Part shown: positions 37,018-45,799 of the stretch, piece by piece | Layout of the letters: each line of letters begins with the position of its first letter | How positions within the stretch are numbered: position 1 is the stretch's first letter | Origin: Bacteroidota bacterium | GTDB lineage: Bacteria; Bacteroidota; Bacteroidia; Bacteroidales; UBA5342 | DNA length: 51,118 bases | NCBI GenBank assembly: GCA_003249935.1 | Contig: QKHT01000038.1 | Span: 1-51,118 of the forward strand | Reading direction: 5' to 3' | Position numbers and translations under genes: made by a program | Notes under the pieces: model-generated | Databases searched by the model: none | What the model was told of the DNA's origin: nothing | What the model saw: only the letters and a program-made list of their open reading frames with translations

Positions 37018-37764
37018 ATGAATATAGCAAAGCCGTTCGATCTCAAAGCAAACAGTAAAATATTATGGTTATTTCCATTCGTATATGGTAAAGGCCTGTT
37101 GTTACCCCATGCCGATAACTGGTTTACTGATGTGATGTCGGTAATTCTCTTATTGCTTACTTTTTTAACATGGTTGGTGTTGGGTTCGGGCTCGGGTTAT
37201 TTGCGACTAAAATTTTACGAATTATTTGAAAGTACGGTAAGAAAAAGTTATATGCCCGATATGGTGGCACATGAACCATTATACAAAGCTATACTTACCT
37301 TTAACTATGCTATTTCGGCCGGATTATTTGCCACATTTGCTGCCGAAAAAATGGGTGCAAGTATTGGTATTGTCCTGTTTTTGATTTGTCTCGTTGCTAT
37401 TTTAGTTTTACATGGCATAAAAGTCAGTTGTATTTGGGGCTTACATTACCTTTTTGGTTCGAAGGCCACACAGCCAAGGGTTGAGTTATGGACACAGAAT
37501 TACATCTTTCTAAACGAAATTACAGGAATATTTTACCTTGTATTCACAATTTTTATGGCTTATGGCAATAGTTTGTTTATACAAATTGCGCTTGTTGGTG
37601 GTGGTATTATAACTGTTATCTATTTAATTTTAAACGTAATACGTATTTTTAGTATTTTTTTCTTCAATATTGGCTCTTTGTTTTACCTTATTTTGTACTT
37701 TTGTACCCTTGAAATTCTACCCCTGATAATTATAGCAAAGTTGTTGATCGGGGGTGGTTTATAG
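37018..37764 (+). CDS. DUF4271 integral membrane protein
   Basis: A 248-residue membrane protein with about six hydrophobic helices (for example VMSVILLLLTFLTWLVLG and IGIVLFLICLVAILVLH). It matches the DUF4271 family, which in Bacteroidota is commonly placed directly upstream of hemD, as here. No function is known. It starts 6 nt after the LOG-family gene, and 22 nt separate it from hemD. Confidence 0.85.
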   Translation: MNIAKPFDLKANSKILWLFPFVYGKGLLLPHADNWFTDVMSVILLLLTFLTWLVLGSGSGYLRLKFYELFESTVRKSYMPDMVAHEPLYKAILTFNYAISAGLFATFAAEKMGASIGIVLFLICLVAILVLHGIKVSCIWGLHYLFGSKATQPRVELWTQNYIFLNEITGIFYLVFTIFMAYGNSLFIQIALVGGGIITVIYLILNVIRIFSIFFFNIGSLFYLILYFCTLEILPLIIIAKLLIGGGL

Positions 37765-37786
37765 TTAATTTTAAAATAATAACTGC

Positions 37787-38542
37787 TTGAAAATCAAGAA
37801 AATATTAATATCGCAGCCCCAACCAAGTGTTGGTAAGTCTCCTTACTTCGATTTAGCTGAGAAGACAGGGGTGCAAATAGATTTTCGTCCTTTTATTAAG
37901 GTTGAAGGTGTTTCGGCAAAGGATTTCAGGTCTCAAAAGGTAAATCTATTGGATTATACAGCAGTTGTATTTACAAGTAAAAATGCAATTGACCATTACT
38001 TCAGGCTTGCTCAGGAGTTACGCATTACGATCCCTGACACTATGAAGTATTTTTGTATTTCGGAAGAAAGAGCGCATTATCTACAGAAGTATATTGTGTA
38101 CCGCAAACGGAAGATTTTTTATGGCACAGGAAAGTTTCCCGAACTTTTGGATGTAATGCAAAAGCATAAAGGCGAAAAGTTTTTATTGCCAATGTCCGAT
38201 GTTCACGTAGACGAAGGTCAGGAATTGATGAAATCGCAGGGGTTTGATTTTACCGAAGCAATTATGTACCGCACCGTTAGCAATGATTTGACTGATATTG
38301 GTGATTTGAGCTACGATATCGTGGTGTTTTTCAGCCCTTCGGGAATTGAATCGTTACTTAAAAATTTCCCCGATTTTAAACAAAACGATCTTAAAATAGG
38401 TGCTTTTGGGCCCCGAACTGCAAAGGCTGTTATTGACAGTGGTTTAAGACTCGATTTGCAAGCCCCGAATCCCAAAGCACCATCAATTACCACGGCTTTG
38501 GAGCAATTTATTACAGAACATAACAAAGCATTTACCCGGTAA
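37787..38542 (+). CDS. hemD: Uroporphyrinogen-III synthase (HemD-like)
   Basis: HemD closes and flips the D ring of the tetrapyrrole to give uroporphyrinogen III. The protein has the two-domain fold with VVFTSKNAIDHYF at the first hinge and VVFFSPSGIESLLKNF and GAFGPRTAKAV in the second. The family in Bacteroidota starts K-x-x-x-I-L-x-SQP, which is reached here only with the TTG at 37787; there is no ATG nearby. The TTG start therefore appears real. No other heme genes are adjacent. The alternative is a HemD-fold protein of other role, as members in this phylum are divergent. Confidence 0.85.
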   Translation: MKIKKILISQPQPSVGKSPYFDLAEKTGVQIDFRPFIKVEGVSAKDFRSQKVNLLDYTAVVFTSKNAIDHYFRLAQELRITIPDTMKYFCISEERAHYLQKYIVYRKRKIFYGTGKFPELLDVMQKHKGEKFLLPMSDVHVDEGQELMKSQGFDFTEAIMYRTVSNDLTDIGDLSYDIVVFFSPSGIESLLKNFPDFKQNDLKIGAFGPRTAKAVIDSGLRLDLQAPNPKAPSITTALEQFITEHNKAFTR

Positions 38543-38570
38543 AATTGGGGTAAATGAATAATATTAACAG

Positions 38571-38608
38571 AAAGGTGGCCTGTGTTGCAGGGCACCTTTT
38601 GTTTTTTT
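38571..38608 (+). terminator. Terminator between hemD and rnpA
   Basis: Stem AAAGGTGGCCT/AGGGCACCTTT (one mismatch), loop of 7 nt, followed by TTTTGTTTTTTT. It ends the dCMP deaminase-hemD operon and rules out the TTG at 38607 as the rnpA start. Confidence 0.85.
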
Positions 38609-38633
38609 GATAAAAATTCATCAACTTGCTGTA

Positions 38634-39047
38634 ATGTTAAGGCAAACATTAAAATCGGACGAACGTTTAAAGAGCGAAAAAACCATCGGTTTGCTTTTTA
38701 AATCGGGCTATTCGGTAATGGCTTATCCGTTATTGTTTATCTTCATGCCCTTAGTTGAACCCGAAACTCACCACAAAGTCATGGTGTCGGTAAGCAAAAA
38801 GAAGTTTAAACGGGCTGTAAAGCGCAATCTCATTAAAAGACGGTTACGGGAGGTTTACAGGCTTAATAAGCAATGTATCAGTGGGTTGTCGTGTAAGCAC
38901 CATTGGGCCATTGGTGTAATTTATATCGGTAAAGAAATTTTGGCCTATCGTCGTATCGAAAGTGCGTACAGAATCGGAGCACAAAAGATGACGAGAATTA
39001 CCATTGAAAAGGGCGACCACGGTTCAGCCAAAAACACGAAGGCATAA
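38634..39047 (+). CDS. rnpA: Ribonuclease P protein component
   Basis: RnpA assists the RNase P RNA in removing tRNA 5' leaders. The RNR signature [19 protein letters not shown] is present in the middle, preceded by VMVSVSKKK. The protein starts [18 protein letters not shown], as usual. From the ATG at 38634 it has 137 residues. It is followed within 2 nt by yidD, the standard rnpA-yidD arrangement. The rpmH gene is not next to it. Confidence 0.94.
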   Translation: MLRQTLKSDERLKSEKTIGLLFKSGYSVMAYPLLFIFMPLVEPETHHKVMVSVSKKKFKRAVKRNLIKRRLREVYRLNKQCISGLSCKHHWAIGVIYIGKEILAYRRIESAYRIGAQKMTRITIEKGDHGSAKNTKA

Positions 39048-39048
39048 C

Positions 39049-39291
39049 ATGAAATTTTTAGTCAAATACCTCTCTTTAGCTTTAAATGCAGTGTTTATAT
39101 TGCTGGTAAATGTTTATCGGTATGTTATTTCGCCCATAAAGCCCGCCACCTGCCGTTATGTGCCTACGTGCAGCGAATATACGCTTCAGGCACTCAAAAA
39201 ATATGGTCCTTTCAAAGGGTTGTATCTTGGAATAAAGCGCATTTTAAGCTGTCATCCATGGGGTGGGCATGGTTACGATCCATTACCATAG
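39049..39291 (+). CDS. yidD: Membrane protein insertion efficiency factor YidD
   Basis: YidD is a small (80 aa) membrane-associated protein that helps YidC-dependent insertion. Diagnostic segments are [35 protein letters not shown], and the end [13 protein letters not shown]. The ATG at 39049 directly follows the rnpA stop; a longer in-frame start at 39004 overlaps rnpA and is less likely. Confidence 0.95.
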   Translation: MKFLVKYLSLALNAVFILLVNVYRYVISPIKPATCRYVPTCSEYTLQALKKYGPFKGLYLGIKRILSCHPWGGHGYDPLP

Positions 39292-39295
39292 CGTT

Positions 39296-41221
39296 TTAGT
39301 TTTTTCGATGAACCGGTGTATCGAGGGTTAGCTCTAAAGTTGAGGCATCGAAACGGATTAACCCATCGTCGCACATAATCCGGATTATTGCTAAAACATC
39401 TTCTTTTGAGGCAGGAATTGCAGCAAGCATATCGTTTAGATTGTATGAACCGTGTTGCAACGTGTGCAGAATTCGTTGTTTAATGCCTTCCAGAAATGGC
39501 AATGTACGTGCTTTTTTGCGGCTTCGGCAAATATCGCATATCCCGCAGGGTTCGGCCCCTTGCTCTCCAAAATATTCAAGTAACAGGTTTTCTCTGCATG
39601 TCAGCGATTCGTCGATGTATTTCAGCATGGCATTCATCCTTTGCGTCATCCGGTCTTGCATTACTTCGTAAACTGCTTCGGGAATTACGATGTTTTCCAT
39701 AGAAGTACGGGGTTGTTTTAAAATAATAAGTGGTAGTTTTTTTCGTGGCACATATTTGATTATATGCATTTTATCGATATAAACCAAACTTTCGTAAACA
39801 TATTTTCGGTCAGTTCCAAGCCGTGAAGCCACTAAATCTTCACTGAAGTATACATATTCAGTAAAAAGTCCGGTGTACGAACGTAAAATAACCTGAAGTA
39901 GCGCCGAAAACTCGGGGTGGTGGTTTTCGAAATGAAACAATTCGTTTTTGCCGGCACTGAAATGAATGCGCGACGGACTATCCTGAATGTCGGTATATTC
40001 AATAAATCCGGCTGCTTCGAGCAATTTAAGAGCGTTATGTGTTTGAATTTGTGGAAGTTTAAAGTCGAGGCAAAAAAGAGGCATATCAAAATCGAATACA
40101 CTATTTTGGCCCGAACCAATGGGAATTGTAAGTTTATTACACAGCGATTGGTAAATACGGGCGATAAATTCACGTTCGGGAAAAGCATCGGTGACTCTTT
40201 TTTTTATGGTTCGGCTGTCGCTGGGGCCATAAAGTAATACGGCATAGGCCATTTCGCCATCCCGTCCGGCTCGTCCGGCCTCCTGAAAGTAAGCTTCGGG
40301 CGATTCGGGCACATCGTAATGAATCACCATACGCACATCGGCTTTATCGATGCCCATTCCAAAAGCGTTTGTGGCCACAATTATTCGTAATGAACCGTTA
40401 GTCCAACCCTCTTGTGCGGCATCTTTCTGGTGCGGTTCAAGGCCGGCATGAAAAAATCCGGCACTAATATTCTTGTCGCTGAGCCACTGTGCAAGTTCCT
40501 TGGTTTTTGCCCGGCTCCGTACGTATACAATGCCACTACCGGATACTTTCTGAAGTATGCCAAGCATCTCTTCGCTTTTGTCCTGCGTTTTACGAACCAC
40601 GTAACTCAAGTTATTACGCCTATAACTTTTACGAAAAATATTACCATCATTAAAGTGAAGTTTTTCGCAAATATCTTCAATAACACGACCTGTGGCTGTG
40701 GCTGTTAGTGCCAATACCGGTGCTCCCGCAACAAGCTTCCTGAATTCGCATATTCGCAGGTAACCGGGCCTGAAGTCGTACCCCCATTGCGATATACAGT
40801 GGGCTTCGTCTACTGTGATAAAGCTGACATTAAGATAAGGGAGACGTTTTAAAAAGAGTTCCGATTCGAGCCGTTCGGGCGAAAGATAAAGGAATTTGTA
40901 ATCGCCATAGATACAGTTGTCCAATGCTGCAATAATTTCGGCACGCCGCATCCCCGAAAAAATGGCCGTGGCTTTAATCCCTTTATTGCGCAGGTTCTTT
41001 ACCTGATCTTTCATTAGCGCAATGAGGGGCGTAATTACAATGCAAACCCCATCCATTGCCATCGCCGGAACCTGAAAGGTTAGCGATTTTCCACCGCCGG
41101 TGGGCATTAATCCAAGGGTGTCTTTGCCTGCATAAACCGACTCCACAATGTCCTCCTGCAACGGCCTGAATTGGTCGTAACCCCAGTATTTTTGTAATAT
41201 ATCGCGATGTAGTTGGGCCAT
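39296..41221 (-). CDS. recQ: ATP-dependent DNA helicase RecQ
   Basis: RecQ unwinds DNA 3' to 5' in recombination and repair. The SF2 motifs are visible: GLMPTGGGKSLTFQVPA (Walker A, ~residues 38-54), TVDEAHCISQWGYDFRP (DEAH box), TATATGRV, and the C-terminal helicase half with GFFHAGLEPHQK and FGMGIDKADVRMVIH. The RQC zinc site is seen near residues 545-575 (CRENLLLEYF, CGICDICRSRKK). The HRDC domain is not evident, so the protein ends after RQC (641 aa). The start is set at ATG 41221 because the -7 motif at 41233-41240 lies just upstream. It converges on yidD with a 4-nt gap and no clear terminator. Confidence 0.94.
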   Translation of the reverse strand: MAQLHRDILQKYWGYDQFRPLQEDIVESVYAGKDTLGLMPTGGGKSLTFQVPAMAMDGVCIVITPLIALMKDQVKNLRNKGIKATAIFSGMRRAEIIAALDNCIYGDYKFLYLSPERLESELFLKRLPYLNVSFITVDEAHCISQWGYDFRPGYLRICEFRKLVAGAPVLALTATATGRVIEDICEKLHFNDGNIFRKSYRRNNLSYVVRKTQDKSEEMLGILQKVSGSGIVYVRSRAKTKELAQWLSDKNISAGFFHAGLEPHQKDAAQEGWTNGSLRIIVATNAFGMGIDKADVRMVIHYDVPESPEAYFQEAGRAGRDGEMAYAVLLYGPSDSRTIKKRVTDAFPEREFIARIYQSLCNKLTIPIGSGQNSVFDFDMPLFCLDFKLPQIQTHNALKLLEAAGFIEYTDIQDSPSRIHFSAGKNELFHFENHHPEFSALLQVILRSYTGLFTEYVYFSEDLVASRLGTDRKYVYESLVYIDKMHIIKYVPRKKLPLIILKQPRTSMENIVIPEAVYEVMQDRMTQRMNAMLKYIDESLTCRENLLLEYFGEQGAEPCGICDICRSRKKARTLPFLEGIKQRILHTLQHGSYNLNDMLAAIPASKEDVLAIIRIMCDDGLIRFDASTLELTLDTPVHRKN

Positions 41222-41232
41222 AATTGATGTGG

Positions 41233-41240
41233 CAAAGTTA
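41233..41240 (-). promoter_or_regulatory. Candidate -7 element for recQ
   Basis: TAACTTTG on the minus strand fits TAnnTTTG, with a TTG about 18 nt upstream as a possible -33 element. The predicted TSS lies about 5 nt before the ATG, giving a nearly leaderless mRNA. Confidence 0.4.
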
Positions 41241-41245
41241 CACAA

Positions 41246-41563
41246 ACTAATATAAAATCAATGCTTTAGTTATGGTAAGCATCGCTCTTTAGATAATTTT
41301 TTAATTAAAGAACTTAAAACTCCTTAACAAGACACAATAGATAAACCTTTTTTTCTACTTTTGCTGAAATTAAAAAGTTGAAGAAGGTAATGACCTCATT
41401 TAAAAATAAAATGGTTACAAAAATGAGTGCTTTTCTTGAGGTGTTTTTATTTTCGACATCCAAAATGAGCGTTGTTGACTTTTTTCTGCTGATTAATGAC
41501 AAGAAAATCTGGTTTAAAAATTTAATGTTAACCGCTTAATTCAATAATCAACATTTTTGTATT
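41246..41563. other. Divergent intergenic region between recQ and the first SurA-like gene
   Basis: About 318 AT-rich bases with no credible gene; a 62-codon minus frame (41314-41502) lacks family resemblance. Only the recQ promoter motif at the left edge is recognisable. Confidence 0.5.
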
Positions 41564-43495
41564 ATGAAAAGACTGTCAGTCATTTGCGCAGCACTTACGG
41601 TAAGTTTAAGTGTGTTCAGCACTGAAAACAATTCGGCCACTTTGCTTACAATTGGGGGTAAACCGGTAACGGTTGGTGAATTTGATTACATTTTCTCAAA
41701 GAACAACACCGATTCGGTCATCACCAAGCAAAAAATAGATGAATACATGAAGTTATTTGTAAACTTCAAATTAAAGGTGCTTGAAGCCGAAAACCGTGGA
41801 ATGGATACTACAACATCGTTCGTAAATGAACTAAAAACATACCGGGATCAGTTGGCTGAACCCTATATGACCGACCGCGAAATAGACGAAGAACTAATGA
41901 AGATGGCTTACGAACGGATTACTCACGAAGTGAGCGCGAGCCATATTCTCATACGGTTTCAGGAAGGTAACCCGGATACCACTGCGGCATACAACAAAAT
42001 AATGGCCATTTTAGCCCGTATCAAAAAGGGCGAAAACTTCGAAAAATTAGCTTCTGAAACTTCTGAGGATACCTACTCTGCAAAAAACGGTGGAAAACTT
42101 GGGTATTTTAAAGGTTTTCAAATGATTAAACCATTTGAAGATGCCTGTTATGAAAACAAAGTTGGTGACATTGTTGGACCTGTAAAAACCATTTATGGAT
42201 ATCATCTGATTAAGATAAACGATCTCCGTCCATCATCGGGCGATGTAAGGGTGGCCCATATATTAAAATTGGTCGATCAGGATGCGCCGGCAGAAGCATG
42301 GAATGAAGCCAACGAAAAGATTAACAATATCAGGCAACAGCTGGCCGATGGCGCAGATTTTACAAAATTGGCTGCCGAAAACAGTGACGATCAGGCTACT
42401 GCCGAAAATGGTGGCGAATTGTCGTGGTTTGGTGTTGGCGAAGTGGTTCCTGAGTTTCTTCAGGCAGCATTTGCGCTTAAAAATCCGGGAGATATTTCAT
42501 CGCCGGTAAAAACCATGTATGGTTTTCACATCATTAAGTTGCTCGAAAAAAGACCGGTACGAAGTATGGCCGAAATGCGCGATGAGATAAAAAGCAGCTT
42601 GTCGCGCTCTCCTCTCGGCGGCAAATCGAAAGAGGTGTTTTATGCCAAGCGTAAAGCCGAATATAACTATACCGAAAATAAAGCGATGTTTGATAAGCTC
42701 GTCGAAATTTCGCATCAATACACCTATCGCGACAGTATGTTTAAAGTAGTAACAAGAGGTATGAATGAACCAATTTTTACACTTGATGGAAAAGTGTGGA
42801 CCGTTGAAAATTTTGCTGATTATCTTGTGGCTAATCCACGTGGCGAAACGCCCGACGAAACTGAGCGTGTAAGGCTGAAACTTGATCGGTATTCGCGTCA
42901 GGAAATAGATATTTACGAAAAGTCGCAACTCGAACGCAAATACCCTGAATTCAGATATTTGATGAATGAATATCACGATGGTATTTTGTTGTTTGATATT
43001 AGTCAGAAAGAAATTTGGAACAAAGCCTCGGAAGATGAAAAAGGGTTAATTGCATTCCATAACAAAATTAAGAAGAACTATAAATGGGAAGAACCACATT
43101 TTGCGGGTAAAATTTATTTTTGCGAAACGGATTCTGCCAAAGGTTTGGCTCAAAAATTATTGAAAAAGGGAACTGAAAAGCAGATGCTCGACAGCATTAA
43201 TAAACTTGGACCCGTAATTCGGATCGAAGAGGGCATTTATAAACAAAAGGATAACAATAGTGTGGATGCACTTGTATGGGGATTAAAACCATTCGAACCC
43301 TTTATGCAATATAAGGCTGCATTTGTTGTGGGAAAAGCCTACAAAGTTGGTGCACCTAAAGAATTATCGCTGGTAAGAGGTTCGGTTATTTCTGATTATC
43401 AGAATTATCTCGAAAAGGCGTGGCTCAAAAAACTTGCAAAAAAGTATCCTGTAAAAATTAATAAAAAGGTTATTAATCAGATAAAAATTAAGTAA
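41564..43495 (+). CDS. Periplasmic peptidyl-prolyl isomerase with two parvulin domains (SurA/PpiD-like)
   Basis: A chaperone/isomerase for outer-membrane proteins. It has a signal peptide (MKRLSVICAALTVSLSVFS), a SurA-type N-terminal helical part (residues ~25-120), then two rotamase domains: ~123-222 (EVSASHILIRFQEGN, GGKLGYFKGFQMIKPFEDA) and ~227-330 (VRVAHILKLVDQ, GGELSWFGVGEVVPEF). The C-terminal ~300 residues are specific to this phylum. Its 643 residues match Bacteroidota members. It is followed by its own terminator at 43507, then two related proteins. Confidence 0.9.
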   Translation: MKRLSVICAALTVSLSVFSTENNSATLLTIGGKPVTVGEFDYIFSKNNTDSVITKQKIDEYMKLFVNFKLKVLEAENRGMDTTTSFVNELKTYRDQLAEPYMTDREIDEELMKMAYERITHEVSASHILIRFQEGNPDTTAAYNKIMAILARIKKGENFEKLASETSEDTYSAKNGGKLGYFKGFQMIKPFEDACYENKVGDIVGPVKTIYGYHLIKINDLRPSSGDVRVAHILKLVDQDAPAEAWNEANEKINNIRQQLADGADFTKLAAENSDDQATAENGGELSWFGVGEVVPEFLQAAFALKNPGDISSPVKTMYGFHIIKLLEKRPVRSMAEMRDEIKSSLSRSPLGGKSKEVFYAKRKAEYNYTENKAMFDKLVEISHQYTYRDSMFKVVTRGMNEPIFTLDGKVWTVENFADYLVANPRGETPDETERVRLKLDRYSRQEIDIYEKSQLERKYPEFRYLMNEYHDGILLFDISQKEIWNKASEDEKGLIAFHNKIKKNYKWEEPHFAGKIYFCETDSAKGLAQKLLKKGTEKQMLDSINKLGPVIRIEEGIYKQKDNNSVDALVWGLKPFEPFMQYKAAFVVGKAYKVGAPKELSLVRGSVISDYQNYLEKAWLKKLAKKYPVKINKKVINQIKIK

Positions 43496-43506
43496 AGTAA
43501 ACTGAG

Positions 43507-43547
43507 AGTTGCCCCGGAACAATATTCGGGGCAACTTTTATTTTTCT
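43507..43547 (+). terminator. Terminator after the first parvulin gene
   Basis: Perfect 10-bp stem AGTTGCCCCG/CGGGGCAACT, 10-nt loop, followed by TTTATTTTTC. Confidence 0.9.
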
Positions 43548-43557
43548 AATAATTACA

Positions 43558-44460
43558 ATGAAAACAGAAAAGAGCAAAACACAAAACATGCTTTACCGAA
43601 AATTTTTGGCATTGATTGTGGTGCTTTTTTTTGTAATATTTTGCGGGTGTAGCAAAAATCAGGTTAAACTCAGTGACGATGTTGTTGCACAGGCGAATGG
43701 GAAAAGTCTTACTCGCGCCGATATACGCGCAGTTGTGCCGGTTGGAACCAAAGATGGCGATAGTATTGAAATGGCAAACAGGTTTATTGAAGCATGGGTT
43801 ACAAACGAAATCATTCTTCAAAAAGCACTGCGAAATATTTCGGAAAATGATGAAACAATCACCAAAATGGTGGAGGATTATCGCAATGCATTGGTTGTAC
43901 AAAAATATTTGGTAAATCTTATTGCTCAAAAAACGGGTAAAAAACCGGGAGAGGAGGATATAGCGGCTTGGTATCAAAAAAACAGTTCGCGTTTTATCCT
44001 TGATAAATGTTTAATTCAGGGTGTTTATATTGCTGTGCCTCAATCGGCTCCAAATATAATGCAGGCACAACAATGGGCCAAAACCGGTCGAAGTGCCGAT
44101 TTACAAAAACTACAGGAATATGCAATAAAGTATTCGATAAGTTACGATGACTTCAGAAATGTTTGGGTACCGTTACCCGAAATGCTCAGTAAAATGTCGT
44201 CTGCTATTGTTCCATCCGACGAATTTGCACGTAAAAACAATTTTTATGTAACATCGGCTGGCGGAACCACGTATATACTTCGAATCTTTTCATCTATACC
44301 ATCGGGACAACCTGCGCCAAAATCATATATTGAACCAACGATTATTGAAATGATTATGAAAGAACGGAAAGAGGCATTTCTTGCTAAATTCAAAAAGGAG
44401 ATACTTGATAAAGCCATAAAGGATAAAAATGTATTGTATCATGAAGCATATAAAAAATAG
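43558..44460 (+). CDS. SurA-N-like lipoprotein without clear isomerase domain
   Basis: A lipoprotein (Cys at residue 31, FVIFCGCSKNQ) whose N-terminal part resembles SurA/PpiC proteins (DDVVAQANGKSLTRADIRAV, WVTNEIILQKAL). A parvulin domain is not recognisable: the His and GGxLG motifs are absent and the region around 150-250 is at best a degenerate remnant. It may be a chaperone-like partner of its two neighbours. An internal ATG at residue 11 (43588) is an alternative start. Its end overlaps the next gene by 20 nt, showing coupling. Confidence 0.7.
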   Translation: MKTEKSKTQNMLYRKFLALIVVLFFVIFCGCSKNQVKLSDDVVAQANGKSLTRADIRAVVPVGTKDGDSIEMANRFIEAWVTNEIILQKALRNISENDETITKMVEDYRNALVVQKYLVNLIAQKTGKKPGEEDIAAWYQKNSSRFILDKCLIQGVYIAVPQSAPNIMQAQQWAKTGRSADLQKLQEYAIKYSISYDDFRNVWVPLPEMLSKMSSAIVPSDEFARKNNFYVTSAGGTTYILRIFSSIPSGQPAPKSYIEPTIIEMIMKERKEAFLAKFKKEILDKAIKDKNVLYHEAYKK

Positions 44461-45799
44461 CGTAAACATCATTTTATTTTGTCTTTTTTGTAGTCTTACA
44501 GCACTACAAGCACAGGACAATATCATCGACGGAATCGTTGCGGTAGTAGGAGGCGATGCTGTATATAAATCGGACATTGAGGCTCAATATATGCGAATGA
44601 AGGCCGAAGGGGTGGATGTTCAGGGCGACCTGAAATGCCGGTTACTCGAGGATATGATGATTCAAAAGTTATTGCTAAATCAGTCGCGCCTCGACAGTAT
44701 AGAAGTGTCGGAATCTGAAGTACTTAACGCCGTAGATCAACGGATGCAGTACTTTATTAGTCAAATTGGGTCGAAGGAAAAAGTTGAAGAGTATTTTAAA
44801 AAGAATTCCGTGGCATTAAAGGAAGAGCTGAAGGATGTAATTCGCGAACAAAATCTTACCGAGCAGATGCGAAATAAGATAACAAAAGATATAAAAACCA
44901 CACCATCTGAGGTTCGCGTTTTTTTTAAGGATTTTAATAAAGATAGTTTGCCGTTAATTCCGGAACAATACGAAATATTGCAAATTATGGCTAAACCTAA
45001 AGTGGATCAGGCCGAAATTGACCGGATTAAAAACCGTTTGCGCGAATTTCAGGACCGAATAAAAGCTGGTGAAGATTTTAATATGTTGGCTATACTTTAT
45101 TCCGAAGATTTAGGTAGTGCCCGACGCGGAGGCGAACTTGGAATGAAGGGAAAGGGTGAATTTGTACCCGAATTTGCTGATGTTGCCTTTAGTTTGCGCG
45201 ATCCGAAACACGTTTCGCGTATTGTAGAGTCGGAATATGGTTACCATATTATTCAGCTTATTTCGCGCGAAGGCAGTAAAATTAACTGTCGTCATATCTT
45301 ATTAAAACCACGAATTTCGGACAATGCCTCTAAAGCTGCTTTGGCTCGGCTCGATAGTATAAGTGAAGGTATTAAAACGAACAAAATTCCATTTGAACAA
45401 GCTGCTTTGCTCTATTCCGAAGACAAAGATTCAAGAAGTAACGGTGGTTTAATTGCAAACCCCAATACCGGAGCTTCGCGGTTCAGACTTACCGAACTAC
45501 CGGGTGAACTTTCGGCTCAGGTCGAAAAATTAAAGGTGGGCGACATTTCGAAACCCTTTAAAATGGTTGACGCTAAAGGTCAGGAGGTTTATGTAATGAT
45601 AAAAATAAAGAATAAATTGCCGGCACATAAAGCCAATGTTACCGATGATTATCAGATACTTAAAGATGTGGTACTGAATAAGAAGAAGGAAACAAAACTA
45701 AACGAATGGATTAAAGAAAAACAGGGAGATACGTATATTTCTATCGATCCGAAATGGATAAATTGCGATTTTAGATATTCGGGCTGGATTAAAAAATGA
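44441..45799 (+). CDS. SurA-like periplasmic peptidyl-prolyl isomerase/chaperone
   Basis: A 452-residue secreted protein with signal peptide (ILFCLFCSLTALQAQ). Its N-terminal segment IIDGIVAVVGGDAVYKSDIE is the SurA start, followed by a helical chaperone domain and two rotamase domains. These are at ~174-276 (YEILQIMAKPKV, GGELGMKGKGEFVPEFADV) and ~280-385 (INCRHILLKPRI, with a less complete GG motif). It is the closest SurA orthologue in the window. The ATG at 44441 overlaps the previous gene by 20 nt; the frame also has an ATG at 44429. It overlaps the next gene by 4 nt. Confidence 0.92.
   Translation: MKHIKNSVNIILFCLFCSLTALQAQDNIIDGIVAVVGGDAVYKSDIEAQYMRMKAEGVDVQGDLKCRLLEDMMIQKLLLNQSRLDSIEVSESEVLNAVDQRMQYFISQIGSKEKVEEYFKKNSVALKEELKDVIREQNLTEQMRNKITKDIKTTPSEVRVFFKDFNKDSLPLIPEQYEILQIMAKPKVDQAEIDRIKNRLREFQDRIKAGEDFNMLAILYSEDLGSARRGGELGMKGKGEFVPEFADVAFSLRDPKHVSRIVESEYGYHIIQLISREGSKINCRHILLKPRISDNASKAALARLDSISEGIKTNKIPFEQAALLYSEDKDSRSNGGLIANPNTGASRFRLTELPGELSAQVEKLKVGDISKPFKMVDAKGQEVYVMIKIKNKLPAHKANVTDDYQILKDVVLNKKKETKLNEWIKEKQGDTYISIDPKWINCDFRYSGWIKK

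Noticed and set aside
42497-42976. 159-codon minus-strand frame
   Set aside because: Antisense to the parvulin gene; no signal, motif or ribosome site.
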